A stretch of 64,000 nucleotides of DNA from Megalobrama amblycephala. Lineage: Eukaryota; Chordata; Actinopteri; Cypriniformes; Xenocyprididae. Position 1 is the stretch's first letter, and every line of letters begins with the position of its first letter. The stretch covers positions 14,100,983-14,164,982 of the forward strand of contig NC_063050.1 of the NCBI RefSeq assembly GCF_018812025.1, read 5' to 3'. The position numbers were made by a program, and so were the translations under genes. Under the pieces are notes generated by a model. The model was not told where the DNA came from and ran no database searches. It saw only the letters and a program-made list of their open reading frames with translations. Of this stretch, positions 11,263 through 23,699 are shown in pieces.

Positions 11263-12463
11263 CCATTCTCTCTAGTGTGAATTCTCATGTGTCTCTCAAG
11301 ATTTTGTTTCACTGTGAAACTCTTTCCACACTGAGAGCAGGAGAAAGGCTTCACTCCAGTGTGAATCCTCATGTGTCTCTCTAGCTTTTGTTTCATGTTA
11401 AAACTCATTCCACACTGAGAGCAGGTGAAAGGCTTCTCTTCGGTGTGAAGTATCATGTGACATTTAAGGTGGTTTTGTTGTGTGAAACTCTTTCCACATT
11501 GAGGGCAGGTGAAAGGCTTCTCTCCAGTGTGAATTCTCATGTGAATATTAAGTTTTTTTTTCTCTGTGAAACTCTTTCCACACTCAGAGCAGGTGAAAGG
11601 CTTCTCTCCAGTATGAATTCTCATGTGACTGTCAAGGTTTTGTTTCACTGTGAATCTCTTTCCACACTGAGAGCAGGTGAAAGGCTTCTCTCCATTGTGA
11701 ATTCTCACATGAATATCAAGGCTTTGCTTCATTGTGTAACTCTTTCCACACTGAGAGCAGGTGAACGGTTTCTCTCCAGTGTGAATTCTCATGTGACATT
11801 TAAGGTTCTGTTTTTCTGTGAAACTCTTTCCACACTGTGAGCAGGTAAAAGGCTTCTCTCCAGTGTGAATTTTAATGTGACACTCAAGGTTTTGTTTCAC
11901 TGTGAAACTCTTTCCACATTGAGAGCAGACGAAAGGCTTTTCTCCAGTGTGATTTCTCATGTGAATATCAAGGTTTTGTTTCATGTTGAAACTCTTTCCA
12001 CATTGAGAGCAGGTGAAAGGCTTCTGTCCAGTGTGAATTCTCATGTGAATATTACGTTTTTTATCCTCTGTGAAACTCTTTCCACACTCAGAGCAGGTGA
12101 AAGGCTTCTCTCCAGTGTGAACTCTCGTGTGAAAATTCAGGGTAGTTTTCGCTGTGAAACTCTTTCCACACAGAGAGCAGGTGAAAGGCTTCTCTCCAGT
12201 GTGAATTCTCATGTGACTCTCAAGGCTTTGTTTCACTGTGAAACTCTTTCCACACTGGGAACAGGTGAAAGGCTTCTCTCCAGTGTGGGTTTTCATGTGT
12301 CTCTCAATGCTTTGTTTAAATGTGAAACTCTTTCCACACTGCGGGCAGGTGAACGGCTTTTCTCCAGTGTGAATTCTCATGTGCTTTTCAAGGCTTGCTT
12401 GCTTGGTGAAACACATCCCACATTGATAGCAAGTGATATAATCTTCTTTCAGATCTTTCAGAC
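11229..12463 (-). CDS. ZNF-2 last exon: 14-finger C2H2 zinc-finger protein (class II)
   Basis: The acceptor TTATTGTAG|GT precedes the exon; GT completes a Cys codon with the first exon. The spliced product is 442 aa: LKDLKEDYIT leader, then 14 intact C2H2 fingers at residues 43-427, each 28 residues with TGEKPF linkers. The last residues (TRENGNAVSVERVST) are a frameshifted tail running over the remnant of a further finger. Closest relative in the window is ZNF-5, which shares the fingers beginning FTKQASLEKH and FTFKQSIERH, matching intron sequence and the same upstream type. Predicted nuclear and DNA-binding; target unknown. Confidence 0.92.
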
Positions 12464-13611
12464 CTACAATAAGCATTAAAAATCAAAGTCAAAACTCAAT
12501 TCAAGGACATTAAAGCCAAAGTTATAAATCTGCACCCAATTCATTTGCAACAGACGTCATTGTTTTAACTTTGACATACTAAAGGTTGAATCTTTCATTC
12601 TTGAATTGTTGCTATTAAATCAGTCCCTCCAAGATTTTGCGATTCTAGACTTAATGGCACCGGTGCTACTGCCCTCAAATGTTATTCTGGAGTCCTGCAA
12701 TGGTTCACAAGAACAGAAAAGTAATAACAATGTTATAAGAATGTTGTCTGTGGTATATTTTAACTGAAAACAACAAGAAATGCCACAAATATTGCCGAAA
12801 ACATATGAGGAAAGCCGCAGCAAATTCAGTCATTTTAGGCTGCAAAAATGAGAAAAAAGTCCCGTGAAATCCTGGAGGGATTTAAATGGTAAGACTTATA
12901 CAAGATTATTATCTTTTAGATGCACTTTGCTATAGCCCTTTCCTCTATTAGGCAAGATTTTGGAAAAAACTTTTTTGTTTAATGTCCACCTGAGTTTTTA
13001 TAGATCACAGATTTTTGTGATCATCATCTATTTTTTTGTGTATATTATTATTAAACATATATGGGTAAATGATGACAGAATTTTTATTTTTGGGTGAACT
13101 GTACCTTTAATTATTTTTTTTATTAATATGGAAATTGGATTTTTTTTTTTTTTTTTAAATGATACTCTAAATAGGAAATTAAAACTGCCAGTAGGTAGCA
13201 GTATATGTCTGAATGAGTAAGTCATTGAGTCATTGGCTGCATTTGAAACCACATCCGGACATCATTCGCCATGTTGACGTTATCACAAGTGCAACAACTT
13301 AAAAGACTTAAAACTTAAAAGTGACGGGTTTAATTAATCTTATCTGTAAATATCTTGATACTGATGAAACTTGCTCATTTTGTGGTCTTGTTGAAGAAAC
13401 AGCTTCCCATTTTTTTTCTGATTGTAGTAAATTTTGGGTTGATTTAAGTTAACCCCAAAAATAACATTTTTAACCCTACTAATGTGACCCACAGTTTTAT
13501 CCTTAATGATATTATTTTATCACGAAAACCCAAAATCGTTACCTCTTGAATGTTAATTTCTTTATTTTAAATGCAAAATTAAGAAAAATTTCATCCACAA
13601 GCAAAAGTGCC
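12464..13611. other. ZNF-2 intron, conserved part next to finger exon
   Basis: The first 450 bp align with the same intron region of ZNF-5 (46240-46380), ZNF-3 (28200-28320) and ZNF-4 (37710-37820), including ATTAAATC and ATTATCTTTTAGATG. A MITE (12621-12880) splits this block in ZNF-2. A poly(T) run and a fragment ending GGGTGAACTGTACC lie near 13060-13160. No ORF. Confidence 0.6.
12621..12880. mobile_element. MITE in ZNF-2 intron, confirmed by empty paralogous sites
   Basis: About 260 bp with inverted ends CAGTCCCTCCAAGATTTTGC and GTGAAATCCTGGAGGGA, flanked by TTAAAT on both sides. The matching introns of ZNF-3, -4 and -5 read straight through this point. Family not assigned. Confidence 0.75.
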
Positions 13612-13615
13612 TTAA

Positions 13616-14408
13616 AGGTGGTACAGGGGATGTTTTCGTCGACTGAGTTTTTGAAATGAGCGCATGCGGAAGAACAATCCCCCTCCTTCACAGCTCATTT
13701 CAAGTGAACGCCTCCCAAAACTCGTGCACGAGTGTTTGTTTGCCACCGGCATTCGCTGTGTTATTAAGCCGGGCACACATTTTACGACTAGCTAAAACAT
13801 TCTGACTATGCTCAACATACAGTGATTGTTTTCTGCGACTGAAGCAGATTTATATACTTTCACATGGAATTTGAACACCGACTGTAATCGCAGACTAAAC
13901 GCAACTGGCTCTGACTGGACGCGTTTGAGCGCAATCAGTCATAAGTATCAATTTACATTCATAATCGGCCTTACAATCGTTACGCCGCGCACACACTTAG
14001 TGGATTCATTATGTCGGACTCACCGCAGGTGATTCATAATCTGCAGTTGTTACTCCTGTCTCCTGACAAAAACATTGCATGCAGCGCCTGTAGAGTGTGG
14101 AAAGTTACTAGAGCGCGCAGCCGCGCGTCTCTCACAAGGAACGTCATGGCAGTGATTGACAAGCCAGAGGGCCAATCCGCGCACGTCTCTCACAATGGCA
14201 GTGATTGACAAGCCAGAGGGCCAATCGTTTACGTGATGATCGCGTAAACGATTGGCTGATGTATTTAAGGCCCTACCTCGTGCACAGGTGATGTATATTA
14301 ATAATATTCCTTTCAGTGCACCTAATAAATAGTCTTTTATCACTTAGTAAAGACAGTTTCAAGTAATATTGCAAAAAGGTATTAAACAAAACATCCTCTT
14401 TACCACCT
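13616..14408. mobile_element. TTAA-flanked MITE (family d)
   Basis: 793 bp between TTAA at 13612-13615 and 14409-14412. Ends are AGGTGGTACAGGGGATGTTT and, inwards from the right, AGGTGGTAAAGAGGATGTTT. Inside is a tandem duplicate of GGCAGTGATTGACAAGCC (about 14146 and 14197) and a palindrome around GTTTACGTGATGATCGCGTAAAC (about 14227-14249). Confidence 0.75.
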
Positions 14409-14689
14409 TTAAATCTCCTTTATATTTTCCTCTTGTTGAATGTAACTCTTGTTTCATCCCTTAGGCTTATGAATAAAAAATGCATTTGTTTATGCATTAT
14501 GATGAATTATTCAAAGATATTTAACCTTGCCGTTGTCCTTTTTTTGTGTATATAATCTCATACTATGATGTACTCAAACCCATGATATTTGTTTTTTTTT
14601 GTCATCATGATTGTTCATTGTTAAAGATACAACCATGGTATCTTTGATCTGATCTGATCAGTTATAAGTTCTGCAATAAAAAAAAAGAT

Positions 14690-15290
14690 ATGAGCGACAG
14701 GTGGACCAACACCTCATGCCATCAGTAACTCACCAACCCTTCCTAGTGTGGTTTTCCTCAGCGTTTGCAATGTCTGCACAAAGGAGACGTTGGGACACTG
14801 TTTGAAGATCTTTATTCAAAATCAAAGATCAAATCTTTATTCAAACTTATTGTTCTAACAATCATGTATTTACAGGTGGTGAACCCCACATCCTACTGCC
14901 ATCTCAACACAGCTGTGCCAATTCTGCAGCTTTATTTTGATGAAGCAGCTGACCACCTTGCCCACCTTCGTCTGTCTTTGCCATCCATCATGTCCCTCAT
15001 TGCTGCAGTCAGATTGGAATCTGACGTGCAATCATGCAGGCTTGTTTCGACAGCAAGCACTCCCGTGTGCGAAGCATCATAGAGCGAGCCTTTGGCATCC
15101 TGAAAACATGCTGGTGCTCTATTTTCTTCATGGCCAGAGTGGAGCCATGCCTTTTTGCCTGAGGTTGTTGCGTGCTGCGCTGTGCTTCACAATCTGGCTC
15201 TCCTCAATGGGGACATCGCTGATCCAGAGGATGAGGAAGACCATAATGACGCCCCTTGAACCCCACAACCTTGAAGCAGGAGTGGGAGAA
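14690..15290 (+). pseudogene. Decayed PIF/Harbinger-type transposase fragment
   Basis: With frame changes, the plus strand encodes HSRVRSIIERAFGILKTCW at about 15056-15112, which resembles the C-terminal DDE region of Harbinger transposases (IERAFG-LK-RWR). It is followed by remnants of a leucine-rich stretch and an acidic end (DPEDEED-like). Stops and frameshifts interrupt the reading frame, so it cannot make an enzyme. It lies in the ZNF-2 intron. Confidence 0.6.
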
Positions 15291-15454
15291 GATGGCTGCT
15301 GCTGCTGTATCTGCTCCAAACATTTGAGTGCCTGCTCTCCATGAGCATACCTGTAAAACATTTAAACAGATTAAAATGTTTTACAATTCATGTCAGCATT
15401 CTATTTCTTGCCAAATTTCATTTCATATTTTTACAATTGTAGCTTTATTACTTG

Positions 15455-15650
15455 TGTGCTGTTGTGGGCTAAACCACTGAACTGGTAAGCAGAAAGTTGC
15501 TGCTTCGTTCTCCGCAGCCATCAACACCAGTGTGTCCTTGAGCAAGACACTTTACTCCAGGATGATCCAAGGTGATCGTCCCTGTAACAAGTGCACTGTA
15601 AGTCACTATGTATAAAAGCTTCTGCCAAATGCATAAATAAATGTGATTTT
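15455..15650 (+). repeat. SINE-like retroposon
   Basis: A tRNA-like head (GGCTAAACCACTGAACTGGT and a degenerate B box near TGCTTCGTTCTCC) is followed by TGTCCTTGAGCAAGACACTT and a tail ATAAAAGCTTCTGCCAAATG. This order is typical of teleost tRNA-derived SINEs. It is too degenerate to be a working tRNA gene. Confidence 0.65.
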
Positions 15651-15788
15651 TGTAAATCAATTTTTGTAAGTGTCACAAGCACAAACGCTCAATAAAGCTG
15701 CTTATTTCTTAATTTATTTCTTCAAGGTACTGCTATATTATGAATGCATAAACATATCATTTCATAAAATAACTATTTGGGGGCTTAA

Positions 15789-16025
15789 AGGGTGAGTTCA
15801 CCCAAACATATAAATTCAGTCATTATTTACTCGCCTTCAAGCTGTTCAATCCCTGTGTTTTTTTGTATTTGTTTTTTTCTTTTGTTTGGCTCTGGGCTCA
15901 CTGAGGATGAAGAGACCACAGCAACATCCAGGCCAGATGAGGCAATAAGGTGGAGTGATGGAGGGTCTCATCCATGGCTCTACACCATTTCCAATAAAAT
16001 TTTTATTTGAAAGTGAACTAATCCT
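15789..16025. mobile_element. Short TTAA-flanked MITE
   Basis: 237 bp between TTAA at 15785-15788 and 16026-16029. Ends are AGGGTGAGTTCACCCA and, inwards from the right, AGGATTAGTTCACTTTC, related to the GTTAGTTCACCC family seen at 30488 and 51362. Confidence 0.7.
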
Positions 16026-16029
16026 TTAA

Positions 16030-17460
16030 CAGCACAATGGCATTTGACTTCTATATTAGAAGTAACAAAATGATTTTACTTCAGGTTTTCCCTTTTTTTT
16101 CACAAATGCCGCCATCGCCTTCCTTGCAGGTCCGGCTCCACCACAAAAGTTCTGCAGCAAATGCACAGAAATCAAGAATCAGAAAAGTGCTGTAATAGCT
16201 CTGTTTGAAGTTACAATAATTAAAATGAACCACATTTGTTGTTTCTGTTATACTCACTCAAACCCTTCCTTCATCAGCCTCTCTCCACTGGATAAACACA
16301 CGTGTGCTCATCAGTCCCTGTAACATCCAGACAAGATTCAAGTTTCCTCTGTGATTTATGTGCTCAATACTACATTTAAATGTTGAGGTAGTTGATGATG
16401 TGTTAACTCACTTTATATCCAACACAAATGTATCTAATGTAAGCAGTGTTGATAACAGTGAATTCTACATAAAAGCAAGTGCATACATCACTCAGATGTG
16501 TATTTCATGTTGTGATGTGCTCATCTGCAATATTTATTGAAGATTTTCCTGTCAAATGTTAAATAGACATTTAAGATGTATATGGTTTAAGATGTATATG
16601 GTTTAGAATGTGTTTAAATCCACTTTGGAGACGTGCGTGTGCTTACTGGAGCTCCCCAGTTAGCTACACATAATAAAATTTGTTTTTACAGCAAAATCAC
16701 AACTATACTATACTGTCTAGCATCTTTACACCTTCAACAATTTAACAGAATACTCTACAGTAGCTCAACAAATGTGATTTTAACACAAGGAACCATGTTT
16801 TTGGTTTGTAATACTCACATTCGCTGGTCTCCGCCAGGTTAGCTAATGATGTATCCTTTCCCGTGGCCTCCTGGGAAGGCAGGGATATAAAAGTATCCGA
16901 TGATGAGTGCTTCAGAATCTGGGCGGGAGCAGTAGACCATCCGGGGATTTCTCACCTACTCTTTAATGAGTACTGGAGGGTTCAAACATACTACTCTTTT
17001 CTCGCACTGTTTTCTCCTACTATATAGTAGGTAGGTAGGCATATTCGAACGCAACATTAGTATACGCAAGTCCGAATCTCGCGAGAATTAGTCCAAAGCC
17101 CCGGTAATTCTCACCTATATGAATACTAAGGTTTTGGACATAATATTCATTCGCCTACTGCTTTTTGCCTACTATATAGTAGAGAAGTATGTGGTTTCGA
17201 ACACAGCCTTACTTCCCAGGACTTCCACAAGATGGATGAAAATGCTGATGCTGTAAAAGGAGGGCAGACGTGACAACACATGACAAAATTAAAACACATT
17301 TATTCTTTTGTGGCGCTTAAAAAAAAAAAAATTGGCGCCTATTTTTTTATTTATTTTTTTACTTATAGGAGCCAATGGCACCTTAATTAATTTATTTTTT
17401 ATTTTTTTTATTTTTTTCTCTGGAGCCCTGCAACACCATGTCCCTTTAGTGGCTCCATAA
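16030..17460. other. ZNF-2 intron, middle part
   Basis: AT-rich non-coding sequence. Around 16830-17210 the words TACTATATAGTAG (twice) and TTCGAA-like ends suggest another old palindromic element. T-rich low-complexity sequence spans 17320-17420. No gene seen. Confidence 0.4.
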
Positions 17461-17462
17461 GA

Positions 17463-17695
17463 TTGAACCACTGTAGTCACATGAATTATTTTAACAATAT
17501 CTTTACTACCTTTCTGGACCTTGACATTTGTTATGACATTGCTGTGTACAGGGAGGTCAGAAGCTCTCAGGTTTCATCAAAAATATCTTAATGTGTGTTC
17601 CGAAGATGAACGAAGGTCTTACGGGTTTGGAATAACATAAGCGTGAGTAATAAATGACAGAAATTTCATTTTTGGGTGAACTAACCCTTTCAGGC
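17463..17695. mobile_element. Right half of the GTTAGTTCACCC MITE family
   Basis: Runs from GAACCACTGTAGTCACATGA through TTCCGAAGATGAACGAAGGT to the terminal TTTTTGGGTGAACTAACCC. The left half is absent. Compare the full copy at 51362-52126. Confidence 0.7.
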
Positions 17696-17929
17696 CATTT
17701 CACACCTACAACCATAACTATAAGAGCTATATTAGTGTCACACCAATGCATGACACCATTCTGTTTATTATGCGCACTAGTGATGTGTGGATCGTTATAT
17801 CAAAGTAATAAAATATAACATTCCAATTAACTGCAGGTGGATGAGATAAATCATTACAATGTGTTGATTTTCATAAAGACACAGAACTCTCATTTCACAG
17901 TAAAATGCGATGTGATCAACGTGTCTGTT

Positions 17930-18136
17930 CAGAAAATTTGGACTAAACCCTTCAAATTCATATGGATTAGTTTTATGATCTCTTTTGAAGTGTCAAAGCG
18001 GTAGTTGCGTAGACTGTCAATGGAGATTTCATTCAAAATATTTACATTTTGTTTTCCAAAAATGAACGAAAGTCTTACAAGTGAGGGTGAGTAAATAATG
18101 ACTGAATTTTCTTTTTTGGGTGAACTAACCATTGAA
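17930..18136. mobile_element. Right half of a related MITE
   Basis: Contains CAGAAAATTTGGACTAAACC and ends TTTTTTGGGTGAACTAACCA. Matching sequence is found near 42030 and 52500, so this is a sub-family of the GTTAGTTCACCC group. Confidence 0.6.
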
Positions 18137-18581
18137 CACAAGAACATACAGTAATATCAGTCTACTTTATCCAGATATTTTAACCAAGTCCATAAATTAA
18201 TTTGAAGAACCAAATTAGCCAGAGATCAATTATCACTATTTGAAGATCTGGCATCTGTCAAATTGTATTTAGTGAGATTACAAAGAACAGACCCCAGATT
18301 TAAACTCAGGCATTGTGCATGCTTAGATATTTTAAGACTGCTTTGAAAAGTAGACCATTACCTGATTTCCCATATTTTCATTCTATGGTTATTTTACTAC
18401 ACAATTACTGAATCGTCTCGGTTATTAAATCATATAAACATTTTATCCATCTAAAAATCACTTTTTCTATGGCTATTGGCTTCTTTGGTTTCAATTTTAG
18501 TCAACTAATGTTGACAAAAAAAAAAAAATCCCTAACTATTGCACACATCTGTACAAAGGCCGCTACTGCATCTGAACTTCC

Positions 18582-19508
18582 AGGCTCATTCACACCAAGA
18601 ACGATACTATAATGATAAAGATATTGTTCTAAATATAAAAGAATAGCAGAACGAGTCCATATAACGATATAGCTATAACGATAGCGCTATAGAGGAAAGA
18701 TATCGTTAGGATCACTTTCAGAACTATTTATTTCCAGCTGTTGAATGATAAAACACTGACAGCCAACCAGAATCCATTCTAATTTAAGGGCTCGCGAATT
18801 TAAAATGGCAGACGTTAATCGCCGAGATCCAGAAAAAAAAACCACCACTGTTTGACAAGACAAACCGCCTTTTCAAGGGTAAGAAAATGGATATATTGGG
18901 AAAAAAAAACCTAGGAATAAATGGTACTATCGACAGAGATAAGATCGTGCCGGGCTAGCAAACGGTGTAACATAAAATTACCCCGGGTAAGTTATCCAGG
19001 GATAATTTCGGCATTGTCTTGCTTCCTTTGAAGTAGCAGTTAAAAACACTAGGTGATGTTTTTATTCCACTATACATCAGCTTAATTCACTGTTAGATTA
19101 TCCCCCGGTTTCACAAACAAGGCTTAAGCTAGTCCCAGACTAAAATGCATGTTTGAACTGTTTCAACTGAAAGAAACTTGCTCTGAGAAATCTCAAAATA
19201 TGTCAGTGCAATTGTTTTGTCTCAAGATGCACATCAGTAATATGTTTTTCACGTTTATAAAAGTTACTTAAATGCCCTAATTGAACTAAGGCCTAATCCT
19301 GGTTTAGTCTAAGCCCTGTCTGTGAAACCGGGCCTGCACTAGCTAGATTCACTTGAAACATAGCATGCTGAGGACATCTGCTGGTTACAGCCGTGTAAAT
19401 GCAACAAGAACCCCCAATAGCTTAGAATAAACAGACCGTTATCGGTGGTGTGGATGCAAATAACGTTATAGATATCTTTATAGTTATCGTTCTTGATGTG
19501 AACTGGCC
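18582..19508. mobile_element. DNA transposon in ZNF-2 intron with nested MITE
   Basis: Inverted ends GGCTCATTCACACCAAGAAC and, inwards from the right, GGCCAGTTCACATCAAGAAC, both followed by GATA/TATC-rich sequence. The paralogous ZNF-5 intron (54180-54260) joins the two flanks with only a short linker, which supports an insertion. No ORF. Confidence 0.65.
19104..19333. mobile_element. Nested palindromic MITE (CCGGTTTCACA family)
   Basis: Ends CCCGGTTTCACAAACAAGGC and GCCCTGTCTGTGAAACCGGG are inverted. A second copy in the opposite orientation is at 53594-53785. It sits inside the element at 18582-19508. Confidence 0.75.
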
Positions 19509-19592
19509 TTTAGGCATAAATCATTTGACGCACGTATCTTTTTATTAGGTTACGTGAATTTAACCAGAATCAGTCAGAAATAACAAACTTAC

Positions 19593-19686
19593 ACGGTCTT
19601 TCATTCATCCGTTCTTGCCTCGGTGATGACTGGCATGTTTTAATCATCACATCTGGTGTTGTCTGGTTATCTTCATGCTGCTCCAT
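19593..19686 (-). CDS. ZNF-2 first coding exon (MEQ/NQTT module)
   Basis: 94 nt encoding 31 residues (MEQHEDNQTTPDVMIKTCQS...NERP) plus one base; donor GACCGT|GTAAGT. The split codon gives Cys with the acceptor at 12463. It matches the ZNF-5 first exon at all but three residues. The frame is open upstream to an ATG at 19770, so a 28-residue longer start is possible; the MEQ start is preferred from the in-frame stops seen in ZNF-3 and ZNF-4. Confidence 0.75.
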
Positions 19687-19779
19687 CTTTATCTCCAGTA
19701 AATGCTCGATCCAGTTTATTTTGCAGATCGCTCCATCAGTCAGTTCTTCCGCTTCTTCTTTCGGGATCAACAGCAGCTT

Positions 19780-19830
19780 GCATCCAGAGGCGTTGCACTA
19801 CTGCCATCTTCTGGGTTTATTTTCCTGTAA
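19780..19830 (-). promoter_or_regulatory. Class II upstream box of ZNF-2
   Basis: On the minus strand this reads CCCAGAAGATGGCAGTAGTG (AAGATGGC core at 19803-19810), nearly identical to the region upstream of the ZNF-5 first exon (core 54532-54539). AAGATGGC resembles the YY1 site. Its position about 120 bp 5' of the ATG fits a start-site element. Motif evidence only. Confidence 0.45.
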
Positions 19831-19979
19831 TATCTATAACATCATATAAAAAACTACATCATCTGCTTTGTTCATTCACAACACTTTCCATAGCCATTCT
19901 TTATTCCTGTCTCTGTTAATCCCATTTTTCTTTCCAATCCCAATTCTTTTTAATTATGTTTTCCTCTGTTCTCAGTTTC

Positions 19980-20740
19980 TAAAACCTGACAGTAATCAGG
20001 TTGTTTTTATAGTTTAGATGAATACTTCCTTGTAAAAAACATCACTTTGGTTATCTCTACAGAAAATTTAAAACTCAATTAATTGCCTCTAATATTATAT
20101 GTATTTGGATATATCACACAGTACATCATATGCTTTTCCAAGCAAAAAAATACTGCTACTTTCTATTTATTTCATCTTCCAGACCCAAAGTGTTTTTGTT
20201 TTGTTTTTTGAGAGATTGCAGCATTACACTTTTAAATGCAAGCACTGGGTTTCCACTTACTAAAATATCTAACGCTGCAAATGTAAAAAAAAATAACTGT
20301 ACTGTATTATTTCTTTAAATGAAAGCAATAAACAATCAACTCACACTGTCTTTCTGTTTCCTAGAGGTTCAGTGAGCAGAAGACCCGTAGGATTTTGTAT
20401 TCTTTTTAACATTTGGTGACAGATTTCTGATAATTTCAGTAGTTGTTATTGCCATCTTCTCTCTCTTATGAAAGTTATTTAAACCTTTTGTCATGCTAAC
20501 TCGTCTGCAACCAAGATGCAGATGCTGGAGAAGAGCAAGAGGCAGGAAATGAAGTGAAATGAAAAGAGCACTGCTTACTGAACATCCTTAGCTATTTGTG
20601 TTCTAAACAGAAATGTACATGTTCTTATAACAAGCAAAAACAATGTTCTGTTTGTTATCCGTGCCTTGTAGGGACAATAGTTATTGCACAACATAATATA
20701 GAATAAATTAGTATTGGGATGACTTTTTTCAATGGGAACA
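19980..20740. repeat. Diverged copy of the class I 3'-flank module
   Basis: Aligns with the blocks past ZNF-3 (23870-24240) and ZNF-4 (34610-34930): the string TCACACTGTCTTT, a GTCAAGTTAACTCTTCTG-like stretch, GCAGATGC...GAAGAGCA and ATGTTCTTATAA occur in the same order. No finger exon accompanies it. On the minus strand it carries an exon-like end, AAAGACAGT|GTGAGT. Confidence 0.55.
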
Positions 20741-23699
20741 CCTTTGTTAAACTGAGCATTTTGTTCATATACATTTTAATGCTGCTTCACATGATTTACC
20801 TAATTTTGCTCCAAACTTAAAATTTCCATTATATGTTCATATAATGTAAAATATTAAAATTTAGTTATTATAAAGATAGAAATATGCACCTGGTATGTTT
20901 TTTTTTTAATTGTAAATAAAATAAAATATGTATAACACTTTTTTACTAAGAAAACAAAACCAGACCAAACTGTGAAACTGTTTAAGTGTTAAAATAACAT
21001 AATCTGTGCATTTGAATAAAGCATTCAAAAACATCACGATGGTATCAAAATACAACCAGGCCAAATATTCTATTGAATGTTCTTTGATGACTCTTTTGAG
21101 TGCACATTCATAATAAGATTGAATAAACTAATTTTCTGACCAACATTTCCATGTATGGGTACAGCACCAAAACAAAGGAATAGTCTTTCCATTAGGAATT
21201 GACAGAAAGAGTTGTAAGTAATAAGTCATTGATGTAAATTACTGGCAAAATGGGCTTTCAATAAAACTTGGCTGTCTATGCTGTAGAAAGGCAAAACATA
21301 TGAAATCGGTGCTACATAGAGAAAACAGAGAAAAAAGGCTGTTGTCTTCCCTTTTGCCAAATAGGTCAAGTAGGGCTTGCTGCAGCCTGCGGTGGACATC
21401 CAACTCTGCCCACATCCAAGTGTGATGCCAGAAACTACGCCCGTGCCCAATACTTCACCTTGTGACTACCCATAGATATGTATAATGTATCTATGGTGAC
21501 TGTAGCGAATTTAGCTCAGAGGTGAAATATATAATTAATCTTAACAGATTATAATATGGTCTAGATCAGCTTGCAGAATTAGTTTCAGTTTTAGAATTTA
21601 TTTCAAAGAGACTGGTTGGTTTGTCCAAACTTCTTATCAACTCATAAGGAAGATTATTCTTCTGGCCAAAAAGAATGATACTCCTGTTCTAGTAATAACA
21701 GTACAAAAGCATGTAGCGAAAATCAAAACGTTAAAATGACCTGATTTATGAGCAGCAACAGAGACAATCAAGCGTGAATATAATCGATTTTAATAAATGA
21801 AACTTCAAATACATACAACTAAATCAAAGTGTCAGATTAGTACAGTTTTTACCCCAAAGTATAGTAAAAAAATTATATAATGCATTTTATCGTAACATGA
21901 TATATATCATCAATTAAGGCATAAAGAGAGGATCGTTTCAAGACCAAATACAATAGGGTGGGAAGACATTAAAAGAGTGGCACATTCTCACATATGGTTA
22001 TAAGCATTTAATCTTATCCTAAAATAACTAAAAATCATAACTAGGCTAATTATAACACAAGGACATGCATACACACAGGAATACATCATAACATTCTGGG
22101 ATAGTTTAATTATGAGTTAAATGCAGAGAATGTCAGTATGTGTGTGTGTATTGGGTGTTTTCACAATGTGCCTGTGGCCACATGAACCTTTGTGCCAAGA
22201 ATGGGGTCGATCTAGGAGATCTTTGAAGTCACCTAGGAACCTGAAGAAGTTTCTACTTAGCATTTGCCGAGGCAACTTAAGTGACAACGGACCCGTAAAA
22301 GTCAGACTGGCCAGAGCCCAGGCCATGATTTAATTGACCAGTTCAGAAGGGTAAAAGCTTTTCCAAAATCTTAAAGCATCATAAGTTAGTCCAGACGTTA
22401 CATGTTTCCCCATCCCTGTATCGCTCCGGAAACCCGATTTGTTGTATGTAGGTTTCTGATTGAAAGGACTTTTGGGTATAAGGGTAGGTTTGGAGTGTGT
22501 TTCAGGCATAAGGGTTTTAGGAGGATTTCAGTGCGGACGTCTGGCAAGACAAATATAAGATGTAAATGATAAAGATTTAGGTGTGAGTGTTAAGTCTTCT
22601 CGATGCTAAAAGTTAATGAGGAAGTGTTTTTTTCCCCCCCAAACCACTTCACTTCACCCGCCCTGCAGCTAATTTCGTTGGTTAAGATTACAGTGACGGG
22701 TAGGGTTAAGGATCGGTGTTTGGTATAGGCAATAAGTACTGTGATTGACATGACCAATAAAATCTTAAGAATCGGCTGCAGGGTGCTATGGTCCTGGCTT
22801 CTGATGTAACACTTGGATGTAGGCCGGGTTGGATGTCCACCACAGGCTGCAGCGAGACGCTTCTCAAATACATAGAAAAACTTTAACACCCATAACGCAC
22901 TGTGCATGTTGCCGTCCAAGGCCACTCCCACCAGTCGCTTACCGGAGTCAAATACCGCCTTGCTTTAGTAGGAAATACTTCTTAGCAAACTTTTAGTCAC
23001 ATTGGTGTTGACTTCCCGGATGGAAGATTTCTAAACGTTTGGCGGGAGTGAGTTACTTTCGGTTTCCAGTGAAGGATACAGTGTGTTGTAGGCAGTGTGT
23101 GAATCGATTCCCCATGTGTGAATCATATGTGATTCGATTCCCCCCCACCCCTACTTTACAATAACTGTTCTGTTAATAACCCTCTGTCTATCTGACTGTC
23201 CGTGGGTGGGCTCACTGACAACGTCCACCTCAATTCTTGTTGCATCTTCCTCAGAGCCAGATGCCATAACATGCCCTTAGTCAGATCAGTAGAAACTGCA
23301 GAGTGGGCTTCCGGATCCGGTATGAGAGCTCTAGAGCTAATGGGTGAGGCGCGAGAAAGGGATATGCCTGCCTCGAAGTCCTCTGCTAACTCTATCTGCA
23401 GCCCCAACAATCGAAGTCACCTCAACAGCAGCAGGACTGGAACCGCGAGGCAAAGATGTCTAACTCCTAATCACCACAAAGAGAGCCAGGCAGGAGAGGA
23501 GCTTCCTCACTGTGAATGATTACAGTGGGTGCAGCCAGCTCCCTCGAGAGCAGACTGAGCATGCTCTACTCCCAAACAAATGACGATGTGTCCGATTTGC
23601 ATGCAACAGTTGCTGCATGCTGCATCAGTTGTGGAGGCATGCTGTCATGGCTATGAAAGGATGCCTGCATAAAACGTCATCAGCTTATTTGTCTTCTGG
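20741..23699. other. Intergenic stretch without recognised gene
   Basis: Mostly AT-rich unique sequence with a small palindrome at about 21471-21496 (CATAGATATG...TATCTATG). From 23180 to 23560 the base composition is less AT-rich and short ORFs overlap on both strands (84 aa minus, 105 aa plus). I could not match them to a family, and neither has a splice or start context that stands out. Confidence 0.4.

Noticed and set aside
14937..15344. 135-aa plus-strand ORF
   Set aside because: A frame-shifted reading across the Harbinger fragment; the recognisable IERAFG motif is in another frame.
15455..15650. Possible tRNA gene
   Set aside because: The head is degenerate, cannot form a full cloverleaf by eye, and continues into a SINE body and tail.
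23156..23519. Overlapping ORFs on both strands in a less AT-rich patch, considered as a DIRS gag piece
   Set aside because: I could not match any diagnostic residue; left as unassigned.
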